The notes below the pieces were generated by a model that made no database searches, had not been told where the DNA came from, and was given only the letters and a program-made list of their open reading frames with translations. The position numbers were made by a program, and so were the translations under genes. Positions 14,601-27,200 of a stretch of 39,129 nucleotides of DNA are shown one piece after another; within the stretch, counting starts at the first letter, position 1; each line of letters opens with the position of its first letter. The stretch comes from a virus, in the IMG/VR virus record IMGVR_UViG_3300030085_003572, positions 1 through 39,129 of that record; one strand, 5' to 3'.

Positions 14601-15247
14601 TACCGCCAAGCAGCGATAATTTATATTTAGATTATAGCCCAAGCATTAATGCTATCAAAAGTATTAGTGATGACGTAATATACCATCCGGTAAAATACAA
14701 ACCAATTTTAGGAAGCAAAAGTGACGTGGATTTACAAGCAACTATAAAAGTAGTTAAAAATACAGAACGTGTTGTAAATGATAATGATGTGAAAAGTAGA
14801 ATTATTGACGCTGTAAATTCTTTCTTTGCTTTAGAAAATTGGGATTTTGGTGAAACATTTTACTTTAGTGAACTAGCAACTTATATCATTAATCAATTAT
14901 CACCAGATGTTGTAAGTATTGTGTTGGTTCCAAAACAAGAGACACAAAGTTTTGGTAGTTTATACGAAATCAAAAGTGAAAACGATGAAATACTTATTAG
15001 CAGTGCAACAGTTGATGATGTAGAAATTATTGATGCAATTACTCAATCAAGACTGAAAGCATCTGGACTTGTTGTAACAAGTGATGATATATTAAATGTT
15101 GGAGTACAAAGTTCAGCAAATTCATCTACTGGATATACATTTGATACTTCATCAAGTCCAAATCCAAGTTCAGCTGCTCCTAGTGGATCTGGTGGATCCG
15201 GAGTAAGCGGAGGAGGTAGTTCCGGCGGTGGAGGCTACAGTTACTAA
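11693..15247 (+). CDS. 6: gp6 baseplate wedge protein, enlarged
   Basis: A 1184-residue protein; T4 gp6 has 660. The N-terminus has the gp6 signature: FKYADFQSYDFDNLRRTMINYIRQNYPEDFNDYIESSEYLALIDLIAFLGQNIAFRADLNARENYIETAERRESVLRLARLVSYN (broken here only by spelling, residues about 22-107). The C-terminal third (about 1000-1110) contains the J-like wedge segment with VDLQATIKVVKNTERV and DFGETFYFSELATYIINQL. The extra length lies mainly in the middle as beta-rich modules. The last 30 residues are a Gly/Ser run ending GGGGYSY. gp6 forms the inner ring of the baseplate and joins wedges together. The ATG at 11693 is preferred over 11686 because AAGGA sits 7 bases upstream. Its TAA overlaps the next ATG by one base. 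Confidence 0.88.
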   Translation: MSSTERQNRLLLAEDWKTVYQSFKYADFQSYDFDNLRRTMINYIRQNYPEDFNDYIESSEYLALIDLIAFLGQNIAFRADLNARENYIETAERRESVLRLARLVSYNTKRNQTANGLLKFESVATTEDVIDSNGTNLSGQTVIWNDSTNADWYEQFIKILNSALPTDAKFGKSIKKETIDSVLTEQYRLNAQTGTGLPIYSFTKNVDSITTQFEIVSTAIDNEKIYEEEPLAGNRLAFLYRDDGQGAGSNNSGFFLHFRQGRLENNVVTVNNPTPNTTINIDTDNINNSDVWLYKLDSNSLESELWTKVDNVEGNNIIYNSISKSVRNIYGVLSRVQDRISLIFSDGTFGTLPKGTFKVYYRTSNARQYKIVPSDMTGITISIPYTSAAGKIETLSITMELKSVIDNSSPAETNASIKTNAPSTYYTQNRLITGEDYNVGTLGINQNIVKTKAVNRTSSGISRYFDLRDASGKYSNTLLYSDDGILYTEDVNNKYSFDFVTRNDIESAVNNVITPAIKDTKLLNFYYKNFPRNTSVKALGFSWKFETFDTNRSTGYFIDLVNNVPVAVSSFTKSIMRFVTPGALIKFDAPTNYYFLPNGDLALGSASTAGSATYKWVKVVSIEDNGTVVNAETGLGPIVLNDKIPDTAVLAEIIPVLDTSITDAVKTQIIDQAFAYKTFGLRYDFEASQWRVIIANNLDTRNDFSLGKTGDSTNTQSDNSWLLLFETDGQKYTITARGRRYVFESNDQIRFFFDSTNKIYDSKSGTIVQDVIKVLSINTQPDALNPFTVDWPWQITKEYKNDAGYVNSKKIEISFFDSDSDGVVDDPDLFDHIVAPETNTNTKYIYQKKSTVNKTETFNYVDANKEPIYTKTSQGAVGALSQYNDGDVFYLIDRDVFLKFNKTANQLEFTSDYLAFLGRTDIKFEYSHAADEQARIDPSSSNIIDVYLLTKSYDNDYRDYIKGNVSMKPLPPSSDNLYLDYSPSINAIKSISDDVIYHPVKYKPILGSKSDVDLQATIKVVKNTERVVNDNDVKSRIIDAVNSFFALENWDFGETFYFSELATYIINQLSPDVVSIVLVPKQETQSFGSLYEIKSENDEILISSATVDDVEIIDAITQSRLKASGLVVTSDDILNVGVQSSANSSTGYTFDTSSSPNPSSAAPSGSGGSGVSGGGSSGGGGYSY

Positions 15248-18200
15248 TGGCATACAATGATGATCAAAACGAATTTCCGTTACCAGCAGGAAAAAATCCT
15301 AAAAGAAGTAGTGTAGAACAATTACCTAGATTTTTTAGAACACCTCAAAACAAAAAGTTTTTAAGCAGCACATTAGATCAATTAACCAATCCTGGTGTAA
15401 TTGAAAAAATCAATGGGTTTGTAGGAAAACGTGAAGCCAAAGCTGCAACAATAGAAGACAATTATGTTGAAGACATTTCTAAATCAAGAAATGATTATCA
15501 GTTTGAGCCAGTAAGTGTTTACGAAGATTTTTTAGGTAGTACAAAATATTACAGCGATTATAACGATTATATTGGCTTGCTAAAAACATATAATGCAAAT
15601 ACAGATAATCACAGTGCGTTGAATGAACAAGAATATTATGCCTGGAATCCAAATATTAATTTAGATAAATTTGCTAACTTCAGAGAATATTATTGGTTAC
15701 CTAATGGTCCACAGGAAGTTGCAATCAAAGGGCAAAGCAAAGAAGTTATAAGCACTTATAGACTTGAAGTATTAGAACAAGATAACGATATTAGTTTATT
15801 GTTTCATCCAGATGGATTAACAAAAAATCCTACACTAAATTTGTACAGAGGACAAACTTATAGATTTGAAATAAACGCACCAGGCAATCCTTTGAGTATT
15901 GCACTTTATAGAGGTGTTGATCCTAACGAACTTTTAGATGATAGTTCAATTTTGAATCAAACATATACCGAAGGTGTAACATTAATACCTGACACTGATG
16001 ATGTTTTGCTTAACCAAGACGATTTTGTTGCAGAAGATTATATAGAAAAAGGTATATTAGAATTCACTATACCAGATAATGCTCCAGATACACTTTACTT
16101 TATAAGCCAATATGATTTGAATATTAGTTCAAGATTACAAATTTCAAATATTGATGCTGCAAGTAAAATAGATGTTGAAAATGAAATACTTGATAAGAAA
16201 ACATACACAACATCGGATGGATGGGCTCTTAGCAATGGAATGAAAGTGTATTTTATAGGTGATGTTACACCAGCAAAATATGCAGAAGGTATTTGGTATG
16301 TAGAAGGTGTAGGCGATGAGATACGTCTTATTGCAGCAGAAGATTTACAAGTTCCTGCAATATTCACTAATGATAGTATTGTGCCATTTGATAAAAATGG
16401 TTTTGACAGAGTACCCTATGGCAATGCAAAAAGTTTTGCCGGCACCAAAGATTATATTGTAGTTAACAAATCAAGTCCAGATCGAAATCCTTGGGCACGT
16501 TATAACAGATGGTTCCATAAAGATGTTGTAACAAAAAGTGCTGAACTAAACGGACAAAGTTTTGACTTACCAGAAGAAAATCGTGCAAAGCGTCCTATTA
16601 TTGAATTTGATACAGGACTTAAATTATTTAACTTTGGTGCTAAAGCAAAAGATAATATCGATTTGATTGACACATATACAAATGATGTAAAATCAAAAAT
16701 TGAAGGACAACCAGGATACAGTGTAGATGGTGTAGAACTTTCAAATGGTATGCGTGTTATGTTTGTAAACGATACTGATAGTTTTGTTTATGGAAAAGTA
16801 TTTGAAGTTAAGTTTTTTGACTTTAAGGGCAATAGACAAATATCATTAGTTGAAACAACTGATACAATGCCAGCAGAAAATGAAACTGTGCTTGTTAAAG
16901 ATGGTAATGCAAATGCAGGTGCAATGTATTGGTACGACGGAACAACTTGGAAAAAAGCACAAGAAAAAACAGGTGTAAACCAAGCACCGTTGTTTGATTT
17001 ATGCGATGCTGAAGGAAATAGTTTCAGTGATACAATTACATATCCTGCCAGCGATTTTAAAGGTTGTAGAATTTTCAATTATGCTGTAGGTGAAGGTTCA
17101 AATGATGCCGAAATAGGATTTCCATTAACATATAAAAATATTAACAATACTGGAGATATTGTTTTTGACTTTAGTTTGTTAAAAGACAAGTTTACATACG
17201 AAGTAAGTAATCAAGTTTTTACTGTTGACACTTCAACAGGTTTCTTAAAAAAGTACGGACATATAGGAGATACTTTAGAATACGTAAACGGCTGGGTAAA
17301 AGCACCTACAATGAGCAAACAATACATTGTAAGAAAATTTACAGGACAAGAACGCACAAATAATTTTGTCATTGATGTTTACAAAGAAAGTGGATATATA
17401 AATGATTTGAAAGTAATTGTTTATGTAAACAATGAAGTCAAAACTGAAGGTGTAGATTTTAATTTTGCAATAGATTCAAATTACGACAAGCGTGTACAAT
17501 TTTTTAAAGATTTAGATGTAAATGATATACTCATTATAAAAGCACATTCTAAGACTGCAACAAAAACAAGTGTAGGTTATTATGAAACACCACATAACTT
17601 TGAAAGAAATCCACTTAATGAAGATATTACACAATTTACATTAGGAGAAGTTAGTGATCACGTAGACAGTGTTGCAGAAGAAGTTCCAAACTTTGTAGGT
17701 AAACAACCAGGTGCTAATAATTTACGTGACTTAGGAAATGTTAAAAAATATGGACGCAAGTTCGTACAACACAGCGGACCAATTAATTTACCCTTGTTTA
17801 GCATTAGCAACAAAGAAAATAATTTGATTGCTGCTATAAATTTTGCAAAAAATGAATACAGCAAATTTAAAAGAGCTTTTGTACAAGAAGCAGAAAACTT
17901 AGACTTATCTGGTTCAATCAAAGAACAAGTTGATACAGTATTATTAAGTTTAGTAAAAGATAAAAAATCTTCAATGCCTTTCTATCAAACAGATATGTTA
18001 GGTATTGGTGCAAACAAAAAAATAACACATACTGTGTTAGATACTGATATTAAATTTTATGCTTTAAGTGCGCCTTTCACTTTAACAGTGTTAAGTGAGA
18101 AAGCTGTAAATGTATATGTGAATGGAACACAAGTTTGTCATAATTTAGATTACACTTTTACAACAGAAGGCTTTGTGCAATTCGACACTGATTTCAATTT

Positions 18201-21200
18201 AGCAGTTGATGATGTTATTGAAATATATGAATACGAAACAACAAACGGTAGTTATATTCCACAGACACCAACAAAATTAGGATTATTTCCTGCATACAAA
18301 CCTGAGGTATTTGTTGATACAACTTATCAAGAAAATCAAACTGTAATTAGAGGACACGATGGAAGTATTATTATTGGTTATCAAGATTACAGAGACGACT
18401 TGTTGCTTGAATTTGAAAAAAGAGTGTACAATAATTTAAAAGTGCCTTATGATAGTAGTATTTTTGATGTATATGATTATATAAGCGGTGAATACAGAAA
18501 CAGCAAAGTATCAACTAAAGATTTAAACAGAATACTAATCAGTGATTTTGTAAACTGGTTAACAAAAGCTGGTAATGCTGACTATACAGAAAATACATTT
18601 GTTCAAGAAGCAGCAACTTTTACATATAACTATGGTTTTGGTAGCAGCAAAAACAATAAACCACTAGCAGGATTTTGGCGTGGTATCTATGTAAATGCAT
18701 ATGACACTGACAGTCCTAATTTACGTCCTTGGGAAATGTTAGGGTTTGCTGTTCAACCTACTTGGTGGGAAAGCAAGTACGGCCCTGCTCCATACACAAG
18801 TGATAATAAAGTTTTGTGGGAAGATTTAGAAAAGGGTATTATAAGATCTTCAGACTTAATACGTACAGATAAAAGATTTATACGTCCTGGTTTGACAAAA
18901 CATATTCCTGTAGATCAAAGTGGAAATATTCTTAGTCCTCTTGACAGCGGATATGTAAACGAATTTAGTTTTGGTGTACAAAATGGACAGCCTTTTAAAT
19001 TTGGTGATCACACACCAGCAGAAACTGCTTGGAGACGCAGCAGCGAATATCCGTTTGCTTTATTAAAAGCAATTATGATTAATAGACCAGCTCAAATTTT
19101 AGGTGTTGGTTTTGATAGATCAAGAATGAGTAGAAACTTAGTTGGACAACTTGTGTACAACGGTGTTACAAGCGAGCGTATAAAATTATCTAATCTTCTG
19201 TTTACAAACACAATAGTAAATGAACAAAATATTTTAACCGCAGGCTTTAACAATTACATATACGACTATATGTCTAGCGATATTACAACTCAGTACAGCA
19301 ACTTTACCACTAAGCTTAGAAACTTGAAACAAAAAATTGCTTTCAAACTTGGTGGTTTTGCAGACAAAGAAAAATTAAAACTTGTACTTGATAGTAAAAA
19401 TCCTAGTAACAAAGGAAATGTTTTTGTTCCTTTTGAAAATTATAAAATAGACTTAATACAAAGTTCGCCTCTTACAACTGTAACATACAGTGGCGTGATA
19501 ATTGAAAAGCGTTCTAATGGATTTAAGATAAGTGGATACGATAAAGAAAATCCAGTTTTTACATATAGTACACCTGTGTTATCGAGTAATGACATTAGTA
19601 TTAATGTAGGTGGCATAAGTGAAAGCTTTTTAAACTGGACTGAAGACAAACAATACATTGCAGGAAAGATTGTTAGATATGAAAACACATTTTATAGAGT
19701 AAATGTAAGTCATACAACAACAGAAGTTTTTGATAATAGTTTTTATACACCATTACGTGACTTACCAATTATTGGCGGCGCTTCTGCTACACTTAGAAAA
19801 AATTTCAGCAATATAACTGCTACATTAGATTATGGAACGGTTTTATCTACTGCTCAAGAAGTTGTAGACTTTATACAAGGATATGAAGATTATTTAAAAA
19901 AGCAAGGATTTGTTTTTGATTATTTCAACAAAGAAACCGAGGCTGTAGAAAACTGGACTTTAAGTATAAAAGAATTTTTATTTTATACAACACAAAATTG
20001 GGCAGTTGGTACAATCATAACATTAAGTCCATCTGCTAATAGTCTTAATTTTAGCAAAGACTATTTTGTAATAGATAATGTGCAAGAAAATATTTTTAAT
20101 TATAAAATATTAAATTTAGATGGTACTGCTGTTAAAGATATTAGTATTAGTATAAGTAGAGATGCTGGAAACAGTGTTGAAATACTACCTGCTAGTGGCG
20201 ACAGTGCAATTTACTTTGCAAAACTAGGCCTAATACAAAAAGATCACAGTGTAGTCATTGATAACAGCACAGTGTTTAATGATACAATATATAATCCTTC
20301 AAGTGGTTATAGACAAGAGCGTATAAAAGTTGTAGGATATAGAACAGACAATTGGAATGGTAATTTAGATATTCCAGGCTTCATTTATGATCAAGCAAAT
20401 ATAACTGAATGGGAACAATGGCAAGATTATGCACTTGGTGATCTAGTTAAGTATAAAGAATTTTATTATTCTGCAAATACATTTATTAGCGGACAATCTG
20501 TATTTGATAGTAGTCAATGGAATAGATTAGATGGAAAACCACAGAGCGGCTTGAAAACTAACTTTGATTATAAAGTAAATCAATTTGCTGACTTTTATGA
20601 TTTAGATACAGATAACTTTGACAGCGAACAACAGCGTTTAGCACAACATTTGATTGGTTATCAAAAGAGAGAATACTTAGATAATATAATAGAAGATGAT
20701 ATAAGTCAATATAAATTTTATCAAGGCTTTATACAAGAAAAAGGTACATTAAACAGTTTAACTAAATTCTTTGATAAACTAGGAAGTGCCGATCAAGAAA
20801 GTTTAGAGTTTTATGAAGAATGGGCAATAAGAAATGCACAGTATGGTGCTACTGATACGTTTGATGAATTAGAATATAAATTAGATGAAACTAAATTTAG
20901 AATAGAGCCTCAAATTATTGAATTAGTAGATGCTGTTAATAATAACAGAACAGATTTAGTATATGAAATTCCAGAATCAAAAGTTTATATCAAACCACAA
21001 GGTTACACAAAAACTCCATTTCCAAAAAAATACAGCACAGAAGAGTTTGCAAAAACTGCTGGATATGTTAGTTTAGATCAAGTTGATTTTCTTGCAAAAA
21101 CTCCAGATGATATTTTAGAATTAGATATTTCTAATGTTGCAGTTGACGACATAATTTGGGTTACATCAGAAAGAAATAGTTGGAACATTTATCAACATAT

Positions 21201-24200
21201 TACAATACCAAACAGAGTAGAAACATATACAAAAACTTCAACAGGATTTGATTTAAGATTTGATTCTATACCTGACCTTCAAGTAGGCGAAATATTTGGT
21301 GTGCAATTTGTAAATGATCTAGTTGATGGTTTTTATAAAGTAAGCAGTATTTCTAGCACACTTGTAAGTGTTGTTGCAGACATTACATATCCAGAGGAAA
21401 GTTTAGATTTAAGAGATAGCACTGCTGGCATTGTTACAAAATTATTATCAAAGCGTTATGATACTCCTACTAGTGTAAATGCAGACATTAATAAATTTGG
21501 GCTGAATGAAAACAACACTATCTGGATAGACAACGTAGCAAATGATAAGTTTGGTGTGTTTAAAAACAACAAAATTTTTAACAAAAAACAAGAATTATTC
21601 AACGTTGAAAGCGGAGATGGCGGTTTTGCAAGTAGTTTTGCAGTTAACGATGTTAACAGCATTTTTGCAGTTGGTAGACCTGATGATGAAAAAGTGTTTA
21701 TATACACTAGATCAAGCGAATCGCAAGATTTAAATTTTATACAAGAAATTGAAATGACTCCAGGCTTCCACGATAATGCTAGTGGGTTTGGTCAAAAAAT
21801 AAAGTTTTCAAATGACGGACAGTTTATGTTTGTTGCAGCACCACTTGCTAACAATGTAAAAACAAGATACAGAGGAGAAGCTGAATCAACATTTAACATT
21901 GTGAAGGATGATATTGTAAGCGATAGAGGTACTTTATGGAGAGCAAAAAGAGCCACCGACGATGATAGCAGTAGTATTAACACAAACAGCAGAGATTGGG
22001 AACAAGTTTACAAAATACCTGCAGATGATGAGGGCTACGTAAGCGGATTAAACAATCAAGGTTGTGTTTATGTTTACAAAAAACAACTAGATAACACTTA
22101 TTTTTTACTTGAACAATTTGTTTCAAATGAACCTACAGCAGACGAAAAATTTGGTATTGGTTTAGAAAGTGCATTTACAACAGACGAAACATATAAACTT
22201 TATGTTCGCAGCGAAGGCAATAACGGCAGAGTATATATGTTTGATACTACTTTTGCTCAAATGGAATTCAGAGGAACAATTGATCCTACATTTAGAGGTG
22301 ACTGGGACAACTTTCATTCTTATGTTACAGGGGCTATTGTACAAGAAGAAGGTCAATTGTACAAGGCAAAAGTTGACATTCCAAAAGGTGGCAACGGTCC
22401 TACTGACATAGCATTATGGGAAAGCATTGATGTAAATATTGACCGTTTTGGATATTTGCCATATGCAAGTACAATACAAGGTGACACTGATAGCACAGCA
22501 TTTAACAATACAACCAGTGCTGGTAAAAATATTGGTGTAAGCACAAATGGAGAAGTGCTATCTTTCACAGCGTTCAACAATTCAACAAATGAATTCCAAG
22601 TTAATGTTTATAGATTGCAAGAGGGTAGATATGCTTTCTATGAAGCAATAACATCTCCTAGCACTAATGTTTCTTGGGGTGCAAGTGTAGCACTAAGTGA
22701 TGATGGAAGTTATATCGCAGTAGGTGCTAATTTAGAAGATATAGTAACAACAGATGATTTAGGCATTGACAAAGGTATTGTTTACATATACAAATACAAC
22801 ACTAGTACTCAACAGTTTGAAAATACACAAACATTGCAAGCACCTGCTGCAACTAAAAATGAAAGATTTGGTTATAAAGTTGAATTTAGTAACAACAAAC
22901 TTTGTGTTATAGGTGTTAATGGACTTAATATTGGTAGCACATTATTTGACACAAATGAAACTACATTTGATAATAATTCTACAAAGTTATACGACTTTTC
23001 AACAAGAAGACCGCAAGCTTATACATATGAACTTTTAAACGATATCTATACAGTCAGCGAAGTTATAGATTACGAATCGTATTATGTAGACAACGGTTTA
23101 ACATTGCAAAGAGATTTAGCGTCTGCTAATGATGTTGAAGTAGTTTATCAAAATAATCATTTGTATTTAGGTTTTGACGGATTAGATACAGGTGATAGCA
23201 AGTTTGGTTTAATTTTTGATTTACGTCACGATAGAGATGTAACAAATTGGAATACACTAGGAGCAGCAACAGATTTTATTGATTATGAAAAAATGCGTGG
23301 TGCATTTTTATATGATAGTGTTACAAGTGATTTAATCACATATATAGATATTATTGATCCAATTCAAGGAAAAATTGCAAATGCTGCTGAAAGAGAAATA
23401 AATTATAAATTATATTACGATCCAGCAGTTTATAATATAGGAAACACAGACACAGGTATTGTCAATCCTTGGGGAGAAGAACGTGTAGGAGAACTTCTTT
23501 GGGATCTGAATGCAGTTAAGTGGTACAATCCTTATCAAAAAAATAGTGATTATAGTAGTAATACTTGGAATAAAATTATACCAGGATATACAATTGATAT
23601 TTACGAATGGGTATCAAGCACATTATTACCAGACGAATGGGACGCTGTGGCAGATACTACTGAAGGATTAGCAGATGGTATTAGTGGTTCTACAAGATAC
23701 GGTAACACACGTTATGTAAGAAAAAATGTTTATGATCCTGTAAGTGGATTGTTTTCTGCAAAGTATTATTATTGGGTAAAGAATACTAAAGTTTTACCTG
23801 CTGTTGAAAATAGAAATATCACTGCTGCTGCTGTTGCATCTCTTATTGAAGATCCTGCAGGAAACGGTTATAGATTCTTAGCAATGTTTGGTGCTGATAA
23901 TTTTGCTGTTTACAATTGCACTAATTTAATTAAAGATACTGATACTGTTTTACACTTTGAATATTACAACACAGATGAAGTTAAAATTAATAACTTGCAC
24001 AGGGAGTACAATTTATTAACCGAAGGGCTATCTACAAGTCAACCAAACGACAGACTAGTAGGTAAATGGATTGATAGTTTAGTTGGATATGATGAACAAA
24101 GAACATTGTTACCTGTTACTACTTTGAGTGTAGCAAGACGTTATGGTATTTTAGATGATCCATTACAAACTATGTTTGTAAACAAAACTGAAGCACTGAA

Positions 24201-27200
24201 GCAAGTAATTGAAAGAATAAATCTTGTATTACGCAAAAAACTCATTGTTGATGAATTTGATATTAGTGGATTGTCTGCAAAAGATCCACAACCTACAACA
24301 GTCTCAAGAGAATTTGATACTACTGTAGATGATCAAACTCTTTTAAGGTTTATTGGTACAAGTAAAATACAACAAGCTACATTGAGTGTAGATATTGTTG
24401 ATGGTAGATTAACAAATATTACAATTACCAATCCAGGTAGAGGATATATTGATCCTGCATACAACAGCTCAACTGATACTAAACGTAGAGGACCAAAAGT
24501 TACTATTACAGGTTCTGGTATGGGTGCAGAAATAGAAACATATATTAATAATTTAGGACAAGTTATTGAAGCAAATATTGTAAATGAAGGAAAGAATTAT
24601 AATCCAGCAACAACTACTGTTACTGTAAGACCTTTTACTGCACTTATAAAAACAGATACAACATTATTAGGATTTTGGGCAACATATATTTGGAACGCTA
24701 CTGAAAAAGAATGGGTGCGTATAAACAATCAAAATTACGATGCAAGTTTGTACTGGAAATATATTGATTGGTACGCAGAAGGATTTAGCAAAGAAACAAG
24801 TATTGATTATTTGGTTCCTGGTAGTTATGCATTAGGTGGTTTAGAAGACAACCTTGGTGATATTGTTAAAATTGAAAGTATTGGTTCCGGCGGTTGGTTG
24901 CTATTAAGAAAAATAGACAATCAGTTAGAAGTTGATTATACAGTAAATTATGAAACAATTGGTAGACAAAATGGCACAATTGAGTTTAGTAGTTTATTAT
25001 ACAACAACGATAGATTTGGTTTTGATAAAGCAGTTTATGATAGTGCTTTATATGACAGAGATGCTGGAGAAGAAGTTAGAATAATTTTACAAACAATAAA
25101 CAAATCTATATTCGTTGATGAACTCAAAGTAGAATGGAATAAATTATTCTTTAGTAGTGTACGTTATGCACTTGCAGAACAACCTAATATTGATTGGATA
25201 TTCAAAACAGCATTTGTAAAAGCAAAACACAATGTTGGATCATTAGAACAAAAAACAACATATAAGAGTGATAGTTTAGAAAGTTATAATCAATATGTTG
25301 CTGAAGTAAAACCTTACAGTACAAAGATTAGAGAATTCTTAAGTGCATATGAAAATATTGATCCAACTGCAACAAATGTAACTGACTTTGATTTACCTCC
25401 ACGTTACGATTTGAACGCACAAAAAATTGTTTCAGAGACTGCTAATGTTGTTGATAGCAAAATTAGAAACTATAGTGAATTTGTTACAACATATCCACAA
25501 CGTAATTGGTTTGATAATGTTGGCTTTGAAGTTAAAGAAGTTGTACTCACAGACGGCGGCAGCGGATGGACAAATGCACCTAGAGTAGTTATGAGTGGAG
25601 GCGGTGGTCCAACAGTGATTGGTTCTACTACTATTAACGAAGGCAGAGTTACAGGTATAGTAATTGACTTTGCAAACTTAAAATATATTACAGCTCCTAA
25701 TATAACTTTTGAAGGAGATCAAGGAAACGTTTCAACATCAACAGTCCAATTTAATGTCACTGTTGCAAGTGGCACGAATACCTATGGTGCAGGTAACAAA
25801 TATTATATCCAAGGATATGCAGATGTAAGTCCTATACTTACGTTGTTAGAAGGCCAAACTTATAGATTCGACCAGAGTGATCCTTCTAATGCAACCCATC
25901 AACTATTAATTTCAACTACTGCAAACGGTACTTGGGACGGCGGAGTAGAATACACAACTGGTGTTACCAAAGTAGGTACAGCAGGTAGTCCAGGTGCATA
26001 TACAGAAATTACTGTTCCAACTGGTGCTCCAACACTATACTATTACTGTATTAATCATAGTGGAATGGGAGGACAAGCAAATACAACAGCAGGCACACAG
26101 CAAAATTATAGTACTACAATTAAGCCAGCTAGAGCAACTGCTATTATCGGTAATGGTCCAGTAAGAGCAACTCATATGTTGATAAAGTTTGATCGTGTAG
26201 CAGGTGCTTATGTTGTTACTGATTTAGATGTTACACAGAATTTTACAGGCACAGGTTCTCAAGTTGATTATATTCTAAAATGGCCAATCAATGTAAAACC
26301 TGCAAATACAAAAATTACTGTAAATGGTGTTGAACAACTATCAAATGATTACACAGTAACAAATGTAAAAGATACAACTGCTAGTTATCCAAGATATTAT
26401 GGTAAAATTACTTTTACAAACGCACCTGCAATTAATGATGCAATTGTAATTGAATACGACAAAGATATTGATTACTTAACTGCATCTGATAGAATAAACT
26501 TTTTCTATAATCCAACCTCAGGACAATTTGGTAAAGATTTAGGACAGTTAATGGATGGTGTAGACTACGGAGGTGTTCAAATAGACACTGCTAGTTTTGG
26601 CGCATCACAGGGATTTAACAACGGTGATTTCTTTGGATCAACACCATTTGATAGATTTAGCACAAACAACGAAGATGAAGTTTTTATACTTGATGGTAGC
26701 ACACAATCTATTACTGTAAGCAAACCATTTGAAGCTGGAATAAAATACAATGTATATTTCAAAGCAAGCACAGCAGGCGTTGACGTAGATCCAACTAGAA
26801 TTGACAGTGAAGATTTTGGTACAGCTGAAGCACCCGAAACTGCTACAATGTTAACTATTGTTGGTGATGGTATTACAAGCACATTTATAATAGACGAAGA
26901 TTTACTTGTTACTAGAGATGGTGACACTATTATTGTTAGAAAAGAAACTAGCGATGGTGCAGTTACACCTAGTGGTGTTATTTTTGATACACAAATAAGC
27001 GGTGGGGATTTAACTAATGTAGCAGGACAATTTAGCACAGCAACAGGTATTGATGCAGCAAATATTGTTATTGACGGCGATGATTTTGTATCACCTACTA
27101 CAAGTAAAGGCACAGAAGAAAATGTACCAGGACAGATTTTAGATACACTTGACTTACAAGTTTTTGAACGTGTGAGTGACGGACAAGGTGCAATTACTGT

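Noticed and set aside
26577-27113. 178-codon open frame on the minus strand inside the giant gene
   Set aside because: Hydrophobic mirror translation of an acidic, Gly/Thr-rich coding stretch; no independent start signals.
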